Source: Botryococcus braunii (lineage: Eukaryota; Chlorophyta; Trebouxiophyceae). Taken from it: a stretch of 64,000 bases of DNA. Of this stretch, positions 42,601 to 52,573 are shown one piece after another. Under the pieces are notes generated by a model, which saw only the letters and a list, made by a program, of their open reading frames with translations, was not told the DNA's origin and made no database searches. Every line of letters begins with the position of its first letter. Positions within the stretch are counted from its first letter, which is position 1. The position numbers were made by a program, and so were the translations under genes. The stretch lies in contig KV908673.1 in the NCBI GenBank assembly GCA_002005505.1, positions 73,761-137,760 of the forward strand. Reading direction: 5' to 3'.

Positions 42601-45136
42601 GCATTTGCAAAAAGTTTTCGAGCGCCTACGTGAAGAGAAATTGTTTGTGAAGCTAAAGAAGTGTTCTTTTTGTCAGCCTGAACTACGCTATCTTGGCTTT
42701 ATTGTGGGGAAGCATGGAATCAAGATTGATCCGGATAAAGTCGCAGCAGTGATGAAGTGGGTCGTACTGACGACGGCCACTGAGGTACGACAGTTTTTGG
42801 GCCTCTGCAATTTTTCGCGGAAATTTGTGCAAGGGTATAGTCAACTTGCTGCCCCGTTGAATCACTTATTGCGAAAAGGTGTCCCTTGGCTGTGGACTGA
42901 TGCATGTCAAAAAGCCTTTGATGGGTTGAAGTGGGCCATCACAAATGCCCCAGTGTTGGCAATCCCTGATCTCTCCCCGGATGCGCCTAAGTTTCGGGTC
43001 GTGTGTGATGCCTCAAAGAATGGTGTTGGTGCTGTGCTTGAGCAAAATGGACGCCCATGTGCCTATATGAGCCGGAAATGTTCTGATGCTGAGAGAAATT
43101 ATCATGTCACCGAGCAAGAGTTGGCTGCAGTGTGTATGGCATTGACTGATTGGCGATGTTATATCCTTGGGAAACCCTTTGAAGTGGTCACTGATCATGC
43201 AGCAAACACGTTTTTGCCGTCCCAATCGGTTTTGAGCCCTCGGCAAGCCAGGTGGTCGGAGTTGCTCCAGATGTACTCTATAGAGTGGAAGTATGAGCCC
43301 GGTCGTACTAATGTTGCGGACCCTTTGAGTAGGAATCCAGCGTTCGTCGTTAGTTCTTTGGTGCACACTCCTAGGGGCTCTGTTCAGCATAGGGCCGCGA
43401 TGGGGGGGCGCGGCATAGGTCATCGTATTAGGTGTGCTGTACTTACGCGCAAGGGGGCGCGTTCCACTGGAGGCGGTATGGCCCCGCCATTAGGTGGGGT
43501 GGTCCCTGGAGCAGCAAGTGACTCGGGCGACGCGTGCCCGGATGGGTTCACCATGTGGTGCCCCGAGGGGGAAGACTGGTTGCACCGCATACAGACCGCG
43601 TATGAGAAGGATCATCTTCTAAGGGATGGGCGTAAAAGACAAAGAGCGAAGTTGGTCGCTAAAGATGGTTACTGGTTCCGTGGAAAAGCAATGTATGTTC
43701 CCGAAATGGCAGATGGTAAAGATAAAGAGCTCAAAGAAGCCATTCTCAAAGAAAACCATGAAGTGCCACAGGCAGGCCATGTGGGCCGGACTAAAATGTT
43801 GGAGAAAATACAACGGTATTTTTGGTGGCCGAAGCTGAGGGAAGGTGTTGAAGATTTTCTTCGCGTTTGCGATGCGTGCCAGCGCAACAAGGTGGATACC
43901 TCACTGCCAGCTGGTCTGCTGCAGCCTCTACCAATTCCTTCACGAAGGTGGGAAAGCATCTCCATGGATTTTATTACTGACTTACCCAAAACCGTGAACG
44001 GGAATGATGCTATCCTTGTGGTTGTGGACCGACTGTCTAAATATGCGCATTTCATCCCAACAACTGATCAGCTGTCTGCTGAAGGTCTTGCTGATGTGTT
44101 TGTGGATCGTGTGTTTAAGCTGCACGGTATGCCTAAAGAGGTGTTGACTGATCGCGGAACGGTGTTCACGAGTGCCTTCACTAAAGCGTTGTTTAAAATT
44201 TTGGGCACGAGGTCTGTCTTTTCAACGGCTTATCATCCACAGACTGATGGCCAAACTGAGCGTGTGAATCGCATTGTGGAAGACATGTTGCGGCATTATG
44301 TTAGTCCTACACAACATGATTGGGATGTGCATGTGCCAGCCGCACAATTCGCTTATAACAATGCTTATCAAGAATCCGTTCGCACAACTCCATTCCGGTT
44401 GGTGTATGGGGAGGATCCGATTGAGCCGTTTGCAGTGATTTCTGGGACCACTTTTCCGTCGGCTAAAAGATTTGCTATAAAGTTGCATGATGATCTCGCG
44501 TTAGCGAAGCGCAACCTGATTGAGGCACAAGATAGGCAGCGCACTTATGCTAACCAGGGGCGCAGACATGTTGAGTATGAAGTTGGGCAAGAAGTACTCT
44601 TGTCCACTAAGAATATTCGTTGGAAACATCCTGGCACCAAGAAGTTTTTGCCTCGTTTCATTGGGCCATTCAAGATTTTGGCTAGGATTGGCGCTGTTGC
44701 ATATAGGCTGGAGTTGCCTAATGAGTACACCATTCACAATGTGTTTCATGTGTCGCTGTTGAAGCCATATCATAAGGGTGTCAATGTGGCTCCCTCACCT
44801 CCGCCAGATTGGATTGATGGTGATTGGGAATACGAGGTGGAGTGTATTTTGATGCATCGAGAGAAGAAGGCTGCGCACCATGCGCCGAAGAAAGAATACT
44901 TGGTAAAATGGAAAGGCTACGGGCCTGAGCGTAACTCATGGGAACCGGAAGCAGGATTAATAGAACATGCCCAAGAGGTTGTCCAGGAGTACTGGGCTGG
45001 TCGCGCTCTCAATGAGAAGGTGGGAACAAGGAAGCGCACGCAAGGTGTCGCGGCTGCAGGCAACGGTACTAAGAAGCGAAGTAATGCGCATGCCCCAGCA
45101 ACTACGAATACTGCGCCTAAGAAGAGGCGGACTTAG
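39623..45136 (+). CDS. pol: Gyp3 gag-pol polyprotein, uninterrupted, with chromodomain
   Basis: 1837 codons from the first ATG (the frame is open 24 bases upstream without ATG). Gag core about 120-300; Arg/Gly-rich stretch; zinc knuckle C366-C369-H374-C379 (CYGCGLPGHKQSEC). Protease active site D583 (AVDTGGELSF). RT with [21 protein letters not shown] and YLDD at 977-980. RNase H (CDASKNGVGAVL, TEQELAAVCMAL). Integrase D1449, D1510, E1546, exactly D-35-E between the last two. GPF motif, then chromodomain from about 1737 (YEVECILMHREKK, YLVKWKGYGPERNSWEPE) and a basic tail. Every key residue I can check is present, so it should be autonomous. Gag and pol are fused, unlike Gyp1 and Gyp2. Confidence 0.97.
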   Translation: MSAATFTTLVTSYCEKLGAASDVAELDALDLTLDSDYPRFRKKDFDELMAKCKVEVARDNYDVGDHTDLIISSIAQFYVATVKFLKIGALAAFCPVWATSYARKVFMTEVARDPAVSHKLPSNALGKPPVFTGNNTRHWVDIVKNYVEAQGINDDQQKLCVGVSFLSTSIQGHWSSYVVTHPSPTFEDFQQFLFDFYDKNVGVTEARRHWQGVRQGSKSVQEYALAFNSALADLNSVPGGEVTENEKVTNFLNGLRASLHSQCRINHKTGRAFDSYMELYQIAHGLDDTVAEGFRSRGSDMLTSNHHAYRGFGRFDRGFGRPRGVFKARGFRARGRGFDRGDRSHHRHVPGFHHGSFPSQSMPLTCYGCGLPGHKQSECPMTPRFSQGSAQVPQAPAHHAGPPNSGRGNAPSGRGSSRGCGRFGWYEDLSFSKLVAAHVCLEWGPGIEILVCENLPQVNLQDGHVYAFVLKPEKAHEVLSEYNALKKNARQIGAYFVLPKRVAKAVSVAPLLNSKERIMEGRRNERVALKSAHGEERIVAPWSFEVWYDKKRPSISMVRKEHPEAQMVLRGMVAGATADCAVDTGGELSFISAEFLKKVNITPKQVDELEVEVATGDIAKVVQQVQLRTVFKSLPCVHTYYVLPKLAGDCDVLLGMDFLKRYKAKIDVAEDTCTFWNRGRGVIVKSISATAKSARKKSTVISARHLARCMKQGCPVFVGMVSKNEGHDNETRSDEQGHEHVDRQEGNEARNEGHSDYDHDVKEFEPAFGPTNKADVPSDKSGLNHPICQHLRAEFSDVFSEKLEGLPPDRHLFHTIPLYSEHVPPSRPGYRLALPELQEAQRQVAELLEQGLIQPSCSPFSRPVLFVKKKDDTLRMVIDYRALNRITVPDRYPLPRIDELLDKLQGAVCFTSLDLLSGYHQNRLQEEDVPKTAFRVPFGHYEFKVLPFGLTNAPATFQRMMNRVFHDFVAEGFVVVYLDDVLIFSKTEEEHKEHLQKVFERLREEKLFVKLKKCSFCQPELRYLGFIVGKHGIKIDPDKVAAVMKWVVLTTATEVRQFLGLCNFSRKFVQGYSQLAAPLNHLLRKGVPWLWTDACQKAFDGLKWAITNAPVLAIPDLSPDAPKFRVVCDASKNGVGAVLEQNGRPCAYMSRKCSDAERNYHVTEQELAAVCMALTDWRCYILGKPFEVVTDHAANTFLPSQSVLSPRQARWSELLQMYSIEWKYEPGRTNVADPLSRNPAFVVSSLVHTPRGSVQHRAAMGGRGIGHRIRCAVLTRKGARSTGGGMAPPLGGVVPGAASDSGDACPDGFTMWCPEGEDWLHRIQTAYEKDHLLRDGRKRQRAKLVAKDGYWFRGKAMYVPEMADGKDKELKEAILKENHEVPQAGHVGRTKMLEKIQRYFWWPKLREGVEDFLRVCDACQRNKVDTSLPAGLLQPLPIPSRRWESISMDFITDLPKTVNGNDAILVVVDRLSKYAHFIPTTDQLSAEGLADVFVDRVFKLHGMPKEVLTDRGTVFTSAFTKALFKILGTRSVFSTAYHPQTDGQTERVNRIVEDMLRHYVSPTQHDWDVHVPAAQFAYNNAYQESVRTTPFRLVYGEDPIEPFAVISGTTFPSAKRFAIKLHDDLALAKRNLIEAQDRQRTYANQGRRHVEYEVGQEVLLSTKNIRWKHPGTKKFLPRFIGPFKILARIGAVAYRLELPNEYTIHNVFHVSLLKPYHKGVNVAPSPPPDWIDGDWEYEVECILMHREKKAAHHAPKKEYLVKWKGYGPERNSWEPEAGLIEHAQEVVQEYWAGRALNEKVGTRKRTQGVAAAGNGTKKRSNAHAPATTNTAPKKRRT

Positions 45137-45563
45137 ACACGGAGAGGCGATCTTTTCCTGCACTTGTTTGTTGCGGGTATAGCATGGCTGCCCGCCGGGG
45201 GGAGGGAGAAGGGCTTAGTTGCTCCCCGCGTGTCACCCCGTTGTTATACAATTGGGAAGTTCAGTACGGTGAGCTGTATAGCGCGCGCATGATGTTAAGT
45301 GTAGATCATCGATCCACTTTGAAGCCCGCCATGACAATTTCAAGCAATGAATGATGATGAACAAAGCTCACTGACGTACCCTGGCGTACCTCACCATTGG
45401 AGGCTCAACAAATTTGTCGCCTAAGCTATGTGTGTAAAACAATATTGTTGCTTGAGTGTAGACGGCATGTACACTGCTTGCAGAACTCTTACCTTACAGA
45501 GTCTTGCTCGTGATGACTGCTCTGATGTGAGCGAGGACGCTCCCATGTAGGGGAGGGGGAAGT
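45137..45563 (+). other. Gyp3 3' untranslated region
   Basis: No gene seen. Ends in a purine tract AGGGGAGGGGGAAG directly before the 3' LTR. Confidence 0.8.
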
Positions 45564-45765
45564 TGTAACGGCAGGAAGCTGCCAGGTCCTGAAATGTGTA
45601 GGATTTTGGGCAGGAAGCTGCCGGGTCCTGAAATGAAGGTTCTGGAAAGTGGCACGCGTCTTGGCGTCCAAGGAAGTCCCGGTGCTGACCGGCTTGTAAC
45701 AGATTCCGCTGAATGCTCTAACCTGACTGGTGTCTCGTCTCTCTCTCTCTTCCTTTGCCACTATA
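45564..45765 (+). repeat. Gyp3 3' LTR
   Basis: 202 bp; differs from the 5' LTR at two positions (GATTTT for GATATT, GTCCAAGG for GTCGAAGG). Confidence 0.95.
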
Positions 45766-45770
45766 CAAGG

Positions 45771-46380
45771 GATGAGCAACTGCGGTGGGTAGTAGTCCTG
45801 GAGGGTTGGCTGCTGCTGGGAGTCCCTGCACTATCTGAGTAGCCACATGGCCATCCAGGAGATCATGTCCATTGCGTTTCAGGCAGCTCTTTAGATTGAT
45901 CATCCTGGTCACGTACTGTGATATCGTTTCTCCTCGTTTCATGCCCTTTGCCATCTCCTTCAACCAGTCTGCATTGGCTTGAGTATTATATCCACCAACA
46001 AATTTCTTGCAGATGAATACATATGCATCATAAGCAGAGGGTTTGCTAGACAATTCTCCCAGCCATTCTTCTGGGACTGATTCATACAGCAGCAGCATGG
46101 CAGCAGCATTGTGGATGGTACCAGGCATGGCTTCTTGAATTGCAGGCAAAGAACCCTTGGCACTATTAGCAGCAGTGAATGCATTGTCCCACACTATAAA
46201 ATTCTGACCATGACGCAGCAGCTTGATATGGACCTTGACTTGCGTAGCAATAACCTTGGGAAGACTATCTCCCTCACCCTTGGAGGTGCTGGGTGTGCAT
46301 GGCTCTCGTGTGGGAGTTGACGTTGACTCCTCGTCTGCTGACTTTGATGCTTCACTGGTGCTTGAGCCCTTTTTTGCCAT
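45771..46380 (-). pseudogene. gag: Cop1-b gag N-terminus
   Basis: Copia gag start MAKKGSSTSEASKSADEE through HVATQIVQGLPAA, about 200 codons, uninterrupted until Gyp3 cuts it at 45770 after TAVAHP. The rest of gag lies at 38860-39368. Starts 16 bases after the ORF0 stop. Confidence 0.9.
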
Positions 46381-46396
46381 GCTGCTGGGTAACTGG

Positions 46397-46921
46397 TCAG
46401 TTGTCGTTGCATTCTGAAATCTTTGAGTCTCCGTCCTCGTCCCCGCTGTCTGGTTCTGTGCACCACTCCTCAGAGCTATATCCTTTTATGCTTCCCAAGA
46501 GAGAAATAAGGAAGTCCTCGTCGAACGAGGCAAGAGCTGTCTCCACTGCTGTGTAAGCTGCCTTTTCTGCCCAGAATTCCTCCTTGTCTGGACCTCCGAT
46601 CTGCCGCAGGTGCCGTTCAAACAGTGCCCGAGTCACAAATCCTGGGTCTCCGTTGATGAAGGAACACTCCCAGGCTGTTACTTTGTATGCAGGGTAGACC
46701 GGAAATCGCTGCTGGAACCACTGTGGAGGGTCGAGTCTGCCCTGTCCGTATGCGCGGCTGACAAAGTCCTTGACGATAAATGCTCGTTCTTCAGGGGTTC
46801 TTGGTCCTGTCTCTCCACCAGCTCTTCTTAAACTGTCATATGTCGGTGGTGGAGGTGGAGGTAGCCTCAAAGGTCTCCCAGAGCCCGTTGACATTCTCCC
46901 GCTCCGTCTTGTTCGTCCCAT
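46397..46921 (-). CDS. Cop1-b ORF0, 174-aa homologue of Cop1-a ORF0
   Basis: Same place (between PBS and gag) and same length (174 aa) as Cop1-a ORF0. Start MGRTRRSGRMSTGSG keeps the H3-like GRMSTG with Met at the position of H3 Lys9, though Ala1 is Gly, Gln5 is Arg and Thr6 is Ser. Then a Pro run, the conserved centre (ERAFIVKDFV, PQWFQQRFPVYPAYK, CSFINGDPGFVTRA, EKAAYTAVETAL) and an acidic tail (DSGDEDGDS). Identity to Cop1-a ORF0 is roughly half to 60% by eye. The frame is intact although gag-pol of this copy is wrecked. The open frame extends upstream of 46921 into PBS and LTR, but this ATG fits the homologue. Confidence 0.83.
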   Translation of the reverse strand: MGRTRRSGRMSTGSGRPLRLPPPPPPTYDSLRRAGGETGPRTPEERAFIVKDFVSRAYGQGRLDPPQWFQQRFPVYPAYKVTAWECSFINGDPGFVTRALFERHLRQIGGPDKEEFWAEKAAYTAVETALASFDEDFLISLLGSIKGYSSEEWCTEPDSGDEDGDSKISECNDN

Positions 46922-46972
46922 CGCAGATCCTTCCGCTCGGGTCACACATCTCAAGTGCTCAGTATAAGAATT

Positions 46973-46987
46973 GGTGGGCCCATAACC
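46973..46987 (-). other. Cop1-b primer-binding site (initiator tRNA-Met anticodon arm)
   Basis: Element strand GGTTATGGGCCCACC, identical to Cop1-a, directly inside the 5' LTR. Confidence 0.8.
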
Positions 46988-47520
46988 TGTACAATTCTGA
47001 GCGTGGCGTTTCCTGTATGTCCCGGCACGAAGGGTGTTTAGCTCGGTCGGCTCTCTTGCTGTGTGTCGAGAAGCAAGCAGGGCCCGACTGTGTGTGTGCA
47101 CTTGAAGGCAACTGATACGAGATAAGCACCCGGAGTGCTCTTGCAGTCCCAAACAAGTCATTACATTGCTTACTGCTTTCTCTCACTACTCTGGAATTCA
47201 AACTACTCACTCTACTTATCGACTGATAGTCTGCATTACCTTTGTTCGTTGAGCCAAAGCATTAGCAATCTTCTAATACTCATATCTAGACCTCTTCCTA
47301 ACTCATTGTTTATAAGCGTCACGTCACAATATCGCACTTTACCTGTATGTCCCGGCACGAAGGGTGTTTAGCTCGGTCGGCTCTCTTGCTGTGTGTCGAG
47401 AAGCAAGCAGGGCCCGACTGTGTGTGTGCACTTGAAGGCAACTGATACGAGATAAGCACCCGGAGTGCTCTTGCAGTCCCAAACAAGTGCCTCACCATTC
47501 TAAGCCGGCAACATATATCC

Positions 47521-47968
47521 TGTAGTGAGGTGCCGCGTCAGCGCGACGCGTCTCACGTAGGATGTGCGCGTAGTTCATGTTTCTTCGTGCCCTTTGGGAT
47601 ACGAGTAGATCTCGTTGTCCTTGTGTGTAGGAAAATGACTGTAATATCCTAGTGGGTCTCCTCTCGTCATCCATATCGCTATGCTCGCGAGAGCATCTCG
47701 TAGAGGGACGACGTAGCCGGATCCGCGCATAGGTGGACTAGGAACTCGGGTGGCGATCATTGTCTTTGGGTTTGCTGCTACGAGTGAGACATCTAGCATT
47801 CTCTACATTGTTCATTATATTGTTCTTTGGAGACTCGGACGACCTGCGTGAGGAGGGCTGCGAACTTGTAACGGATTGGAACTTCGATTCCTACCTTCGG
47901 TGTCACCCTTGCCTGAAACCCTTGCTTAGCTTGTTATAAATCTTAGTTACACGTCTCACATCGTTAAA
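47521..47968 (+). repeat. Gyp1-c 5' LTR
   Basis: 448 bp, TGTAG...TTAAA; nearly identical to 53256-53703. Confidence 0.95.
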
Positions 47969-47969
47969 T

Positions 47970-47982
47970 TGGTATCGGCGAG
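47970..47982 (+). other. Gyp1-c primer-binding site
   Basis: TGGTATCGGCGAG, one base after the LTR end. Shared with Gyp1-b and Gyp3. Confidence 0.77.
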
Positions 47983-48047
47983 GCGGTTAGAGCCTCGAAC
48001 CGAAGGGAGACGTAGGGAAGGTTGTAATTGCATTGTTCCATTGCAAC

Positions 48048-49256
48048 ATGATGGCGGTTAAACGGAAAGGAAACAAGTACTCCGGTCTCCCCCTTAAAGA
48101 GAAAGAAATTTTGGAAGGTTTGGAAAAGGAAGGTATTGAAGTCGATGATCTTTTGGAAGAGTCCGAAACGGAATTGCATCTGGCCCCATCGCCCAAACCG
48201 ACCACACCCAAAACGAAACCCAAACCCACTCCTTTGAAGACACCCTTGAAGAAAAATAAGACTAAATCCCTAATTCTACGGTTATTGAAGCGGATTGAGG
48301 CCTTGGAGGGAGAACGAGCATCCAAGCGGACGTCATCCACCACTAACGTCGTGCGTGTGCCTACACCAGCCATGTTTACAGGAAAAAGAGGAAGCTTCCA
48401 ATTCTTTGCTAGTAAGGTGGAATCATATGTGAACATTTCAAATGTGTCAAGGGACAAGTGGGTGGCAGTCGCGCTGCAATGTATGGAGGAGCGACCTACA
48501 AAGGTTTGGGGGACATACCTCAAAAGGAAGGAAAGGGAAGGAGGTCAAACAGAGCCAACATGGGAAGACTTTAAAAATTTTATGGGAAATCGATACGACT
48601 CTACAGATTTGGTTATGGCTGCCCGGCAAAAATTAGACCATGTTTATCAAGGGCAAGAAAGCGTTGAAAGATACATAGAAAGGTTTATTTCCTTGTTGAG
48701 TGATGTAGAAACCGAATATGACATCTGCGAAAATGATAAAATATATATGTTCCTCAAAGGCCTGAATGCTCCTATTAGAGTTGCTTGCACAGTTAACCCT
48801 CAAACTGGTGTCAGGTTCACAAGCCTCGACTCATTGTGCACTTATGTGGTGCAATATGAAAGCAACTTAAAATCAGGGGGGATGCTGAGGGGACAGGAAG
48901 GAAGGAAGGTTCTCAACGTTGTGAAGAGAACTCCAACAAGCACGCCGGCATACTTTCCGGGATTCACCCAGGGGCCTGTGCTTGGAGCCGTCGGACACAA
49001 CGTTGGTGGGAAGTTAGATTCTCGGACAAGCGTCCCCTCCGAGCGCCAGTGTTATTTCTGCAAAAACTTTGGTCACGAGCAATGGCAATGTCAGGCCAAG
49101 CGGGACTACTTGCAAAGGAAGAGCAGGCGCGACAGTCAATTGCCCCCACCTCCTCCTGTCCCCTCTAATCAAGCTCGAGGTGGGCAGTGGAAGGGCCGTG
49201 GTGGCCGGGGAGCACATTGGAAGGGAAAAGGGCCGGGGCATAATCCTCAAAAGTAA
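48048..49256 (+). CDS. gag: Gyp1-c gag, intact
   Basis: 402 codons from the first ATG (an ATGATGG doublet). Acidic and Lys/Thr/Pro-rich N-terminus, gag core ([49 protein letters not shown]), full CCHC knuckle [14 protein letters not shown], basic Gly-rich tail. It stops 11 bases before the pol ATG, in a different frame. Confidence 0.94.
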   Translation: MMAVKRKGNKYSGLPLKEKEILEGLEKEGIEVDDLLEESETELHLAPSPKPTTPKTKPKPTPLKTPLKKNKTKSLILRLLKRIEALEGERASKRTSSTTNVVRVPTPAMFTGKRGSFQFFASKVESYVNISNVSRDKWVAVALQCMEERPTKVWGTYLKRKEREGGQTEPTWEDFKNFMGNRYDSTDLVMAARQKLDHVYQGQESVERYIERFISLLSDVETEYDICENDKIYMFLKGLNAPIRVACTVNPQTGVRFTSLDSLCTYVVQYESNLKSGGMLRGQEGRKVLNVVKRTPTSTPAYFPGFTQGPVLGAVGHNVGGKLDSRTSVPSERQCYFCKNFGHEQWQCQAKRDYLQRKSRRDSQLPPPPPVPSNQARGGQWKGRGGRGAHWKGKGPGHNPQK

Positions 49257-49267
49257 ATTCTGAAGCC

Positions 49268-52200
49268 ATGGATGCCACTTGCTTGCATGTTTTGCACTCT
49301 CTTGTGGCCTCCAATTTGGGAAAGGAAGGGGTGAACCTTGTGGTGCCAAATGTCAGGAAGGCTGAATCTGAGATTTCCAAGTTTTTATGGGAACAAAGGT
49401 GCAACCCGTCCCTCACTTGTTGTTTCATTGTGGGAAGGAAAACTTGGAAAAGTAAGAGTCTCTATGCTCACCGTATGCGAGGAAGGATTGTAGAAGTGTG
49501 TTCAGGAAGGAAGGGACAGGCGGTGGACATGAATGGTCAAACTAGTGTATACCCATTCTCTTTTGTATGTTGTGTGGTTCCCCCAAGACCCACACTCACC
49601 ATGGGAAGTGTTACTACTGACTCTCCGCTAGCTATGACCTTTCCGGCGAATGTTAAGGGGAAAATCCTTTCAGTGTTGTTTGATAGTGGGGCATCTCATT
49701 CGTTTATTAAAAGTGATACTTTGCAAGGGCTAGGGGTGCGATACAAACCCGCATGCATATCCGTGACTCTTGCTGATGGAAGTGTGTCCGATACGAAAGG
49801 AACGGTAGATGTGTCGTTTACACTCAAGCCTGGTATAACTTCCCGTCACAACTTCATTGTAAGCCCTGCCATGATTGATGGGGTAGACATGATTTTGGGG
49901 CAGGACTGGATGGAAGAAAGAGGAGTCTCAATTGATTTTTGTGTAAAGGCTGCTCAATTTAGACATAATGGGAAGTGGGTCACCCTAAAACACGCAAATT
50001 CATCGTTGCCAGTGGGGCCAAAACTTATTTGGGGTTTACAAGCACAAGAGAGGAAGGAAGGAAGGAAGGATAGGAATGGAAAAGGATGGAAGGGTCAAGA
50101 TGTTTGGAAGGTTTGTTTGTATACTGTGCTTGTGAATGAGCAGGCTGAACTGGTGGACATCACCGGGGAGGACGCCTCAAGTGAGGCCGACTTGGCGGAC
50201 ACCGACAAATCTATGGACGACACCCCCGTCGTCACAAAACCCCCCAGTAGTGCCGGTATGACTTTCACTCATCAAATAAATGACATGTTGGAAGGCAAGC
50301 CACAGGCCCTGAAAAACTTGTTACTTGCAAATGAGGACTTGTTTGCAAAACAACTCCCGGGGTTACCCCCGGAGCGGGAAGTGTTTCACACAATAAATTT
50401 GGAAGAAGGACATCGGCCCCCCAATAGGCCCGCGTACCGTCTTGCTCCAAGTGAGCTTGCGGAATGCGAAAAAACGGTTGATGAGTTGTTAAAATTGGGA
50501 TTGATCAGGCCAAGTTGCTCACCATTTGCATCACCTGTTTTGTTTGTTAGAAAGAAGGATGGAAGTTTGCGTATGGTAATAGACTACCGTCCCCTGAATA
50601 AAATTACCATCTCGGATAGGTACCCTCTCCCCAGAATTGACGATCTGTTGGATAGGCTTAAGGGAGCCAAGGTGTTTTCGAGCTTGGACTTGTTGTCTGG
50701 GTACCATCAAGTGCGACTTCGCAAGGAGGATGTGCCTAAAACTGCCTTCAGGACCCCTTTTGGCTTGTACGAATTTCTTGTACTTCCCTTTGGTTTGACC
50801 AACGCGCCCGCGACATTTCAACGGCTTATGAATGAGGTTTTTCACGACTTTATAAGGGAAGGCTTTGTGGTTGTATACTAGGATGATGTGCTCATTTATA
50901 GCAAAACGGAAGAGGAACACCTTCTGCAGTTGGACAGAGTTTTCACCCGTCTACGCGAACATCAACTCCTGGCAAAACTTGTCAAATGCTCTTTCTTTGA
51001 GAAACAATTGAAATACTTGGGACACATCATTGGGGAAAATGGGTTGGAAGTGGATATGGATAAAGTCAAGGTGGTGCAGGAGTGGCCTACGCCCACAAAC
51101 GTAACGGAAGTTAGGAGGTTTCTTGGGTTGTCTAATTACTTTCGAAAGTTTATTCAGAACTACAGTATCCTGGCAACCCCATTGACAGCTCTCTCTGGGG
51201 CAAAAGCACCTTGGAAGTGGGGACAGGAACAACAGGAAGCATTTGACAACATAAAGGAAGCTTTGGTAAGTGCCCCTATCTTAACACTCCCGGACGTACG
51301 TCGGCCATTTAAGGTAGTGTGCGATGCATGCGATTACGGCGTGGGAGCTGTGCTATTTCAAGATGGGAAGGTTTGTGCGTATTTCAGTAAAAAGTTGGGA
51401 GCAAGCGAGAGGAACTACAGTGCCACGGAACGGGAGTTATTGGCTGTAGTGTATGCTCTCACGGAATGGAGATGTTATTTGTTAGGTAAGCCAGTAACGG
51501 TGGTGACGGATCACAAGTGCAACACCTTCTTGGGTCAACAGGTGGGGCTTAGTCCTCGGAGGGCTCGGTGGGCCGAGCGCCTGCAGGAGTTTGAGATTGA
51601 ATGGGTATGGGAACCGGGCAAGACCAACATTGCGGATCCGCTCTCCAGGTGTCACTTCACTCAACACCCTGGACCTGGGGGGAGGGACAATGGGGCTGCT
51701 GTGGCCGGGGCTGCCCTCCGGCGCAAGCGTCGGCGCACCAGTCCGGACTCCCTCACCCCCTCCAGCCGGGATGTCGAGGGTACCCTCACAGCTCGGGTCC
51801 GCAAGGTCCCCAAGGTCACGCTCCCGGGGCCCGCTCACGAGACCCCAAGCTCCCTCGGCACGATGGAGCAAATCGGGTTGGCCAGCCCGAGTGAGCTTAC
51901 CCGCGAGACCGATGGGTACGAATCCCTACTTGGCAAACTTGAGAAGGCTTACACATACGATCCGTGGTTGGCAGCGCGTGCGAATAGAAGGAAGGTTAGT
52001 CAAAAGGGAGGCTTTTGGGAGAGGAATGGACGGAAATATGTTCCTGCATTGTTTGAGGAAAGGAAAGATGGGGAACTTGTCGTGGAGAACCTACGACGTG
52101 AAACTTTGGAAGCTTTACATGATCCACCTCATGTTGGTCACCCTGGAGTAACTCGCATGTACGAGCTTGTAACAAGGGAATGGTATTGGCCGGGAATGTA

Positions 52201-52573
52201 TGAGGATGTCAAAGCCTATGTTGCTCATTGTGACTCTTGTCAACGAGTCAAGGCTCGGAATACTTTGCCTGCTGGTCTTCTTCACCCCTTACAAATACCA
52301 GCAAGGAAGTGGCAAAGTGTGTCTATGGACTTTATTACTAACCTCCCAAAGACCCCAAGTGGACATGATGCGATTTGGGTTGTTGTGGATAGGCTTAGCA
52401 AGTGTGCTCATTTTGCTGCTACAACAATGAATGCTGATGCTTATACTCTAGCACAATTGTTAAGGACATGGGTGTGGATGTATCGTGGATCCCGGGTGTG
52501 GTGGCATTGTGGATCACAAGCCACTCACTGGCGAACGCGGCCGCACTCTGGACGATCCGAACGAGCCAAATGA
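49268..52573 (+). pseudogene. pol: Gyp1-c pol: protease, RT, RNase H, truncated integrase; one TAG in the RT active site
   Basis: One frame of about 1100 codons from a strong-context ATG. Protease DSGASHSF; full GGAA repeat keeps protease and RT in frame. [23 protein letters not shown]; the catalytic motif YLDDVLIYS reads Y-stop-DD because TTG has become TAG (50879-50881). RNase H (CDACDYGVGAVL); Pro/Arg-rich linker; integrase HHCC (HVGHPGVTRMYEL, HCDSCQRV) and the first catalytic Asp (MDFITNLP). Then WMYRGSRVWWHCG and a stop, without the second Asp or the Glu. Confidence 0.93.

Larger units (their letters stand above)
39369..45765 (+). mobile_element. Gyp3, intact Ty3/Gypsy chromovirus inserted in Cop1-b gag
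   Basis: Complete, apparently functional element with 202-bp LTRs at both ends (39369-39570 and 45564-45765) that differ at only two positions by eye. Target duplication CAAGG lies at 39364-39368 and 45766-45770. PBS TGGTATCGGCGAG; one uninterrupted gag-pol frame; purine tract GGGGAGGGGGAAG before the 3' LTR. It is one of the two youngest insertions in the window. Confidence 0.97.

Noticed and set aside
48033..48047. Upstream start of Gyp1 gag (FHCN before MMAV)
   Set aside because: That start is TTG; the first ATG is 15 bases later.
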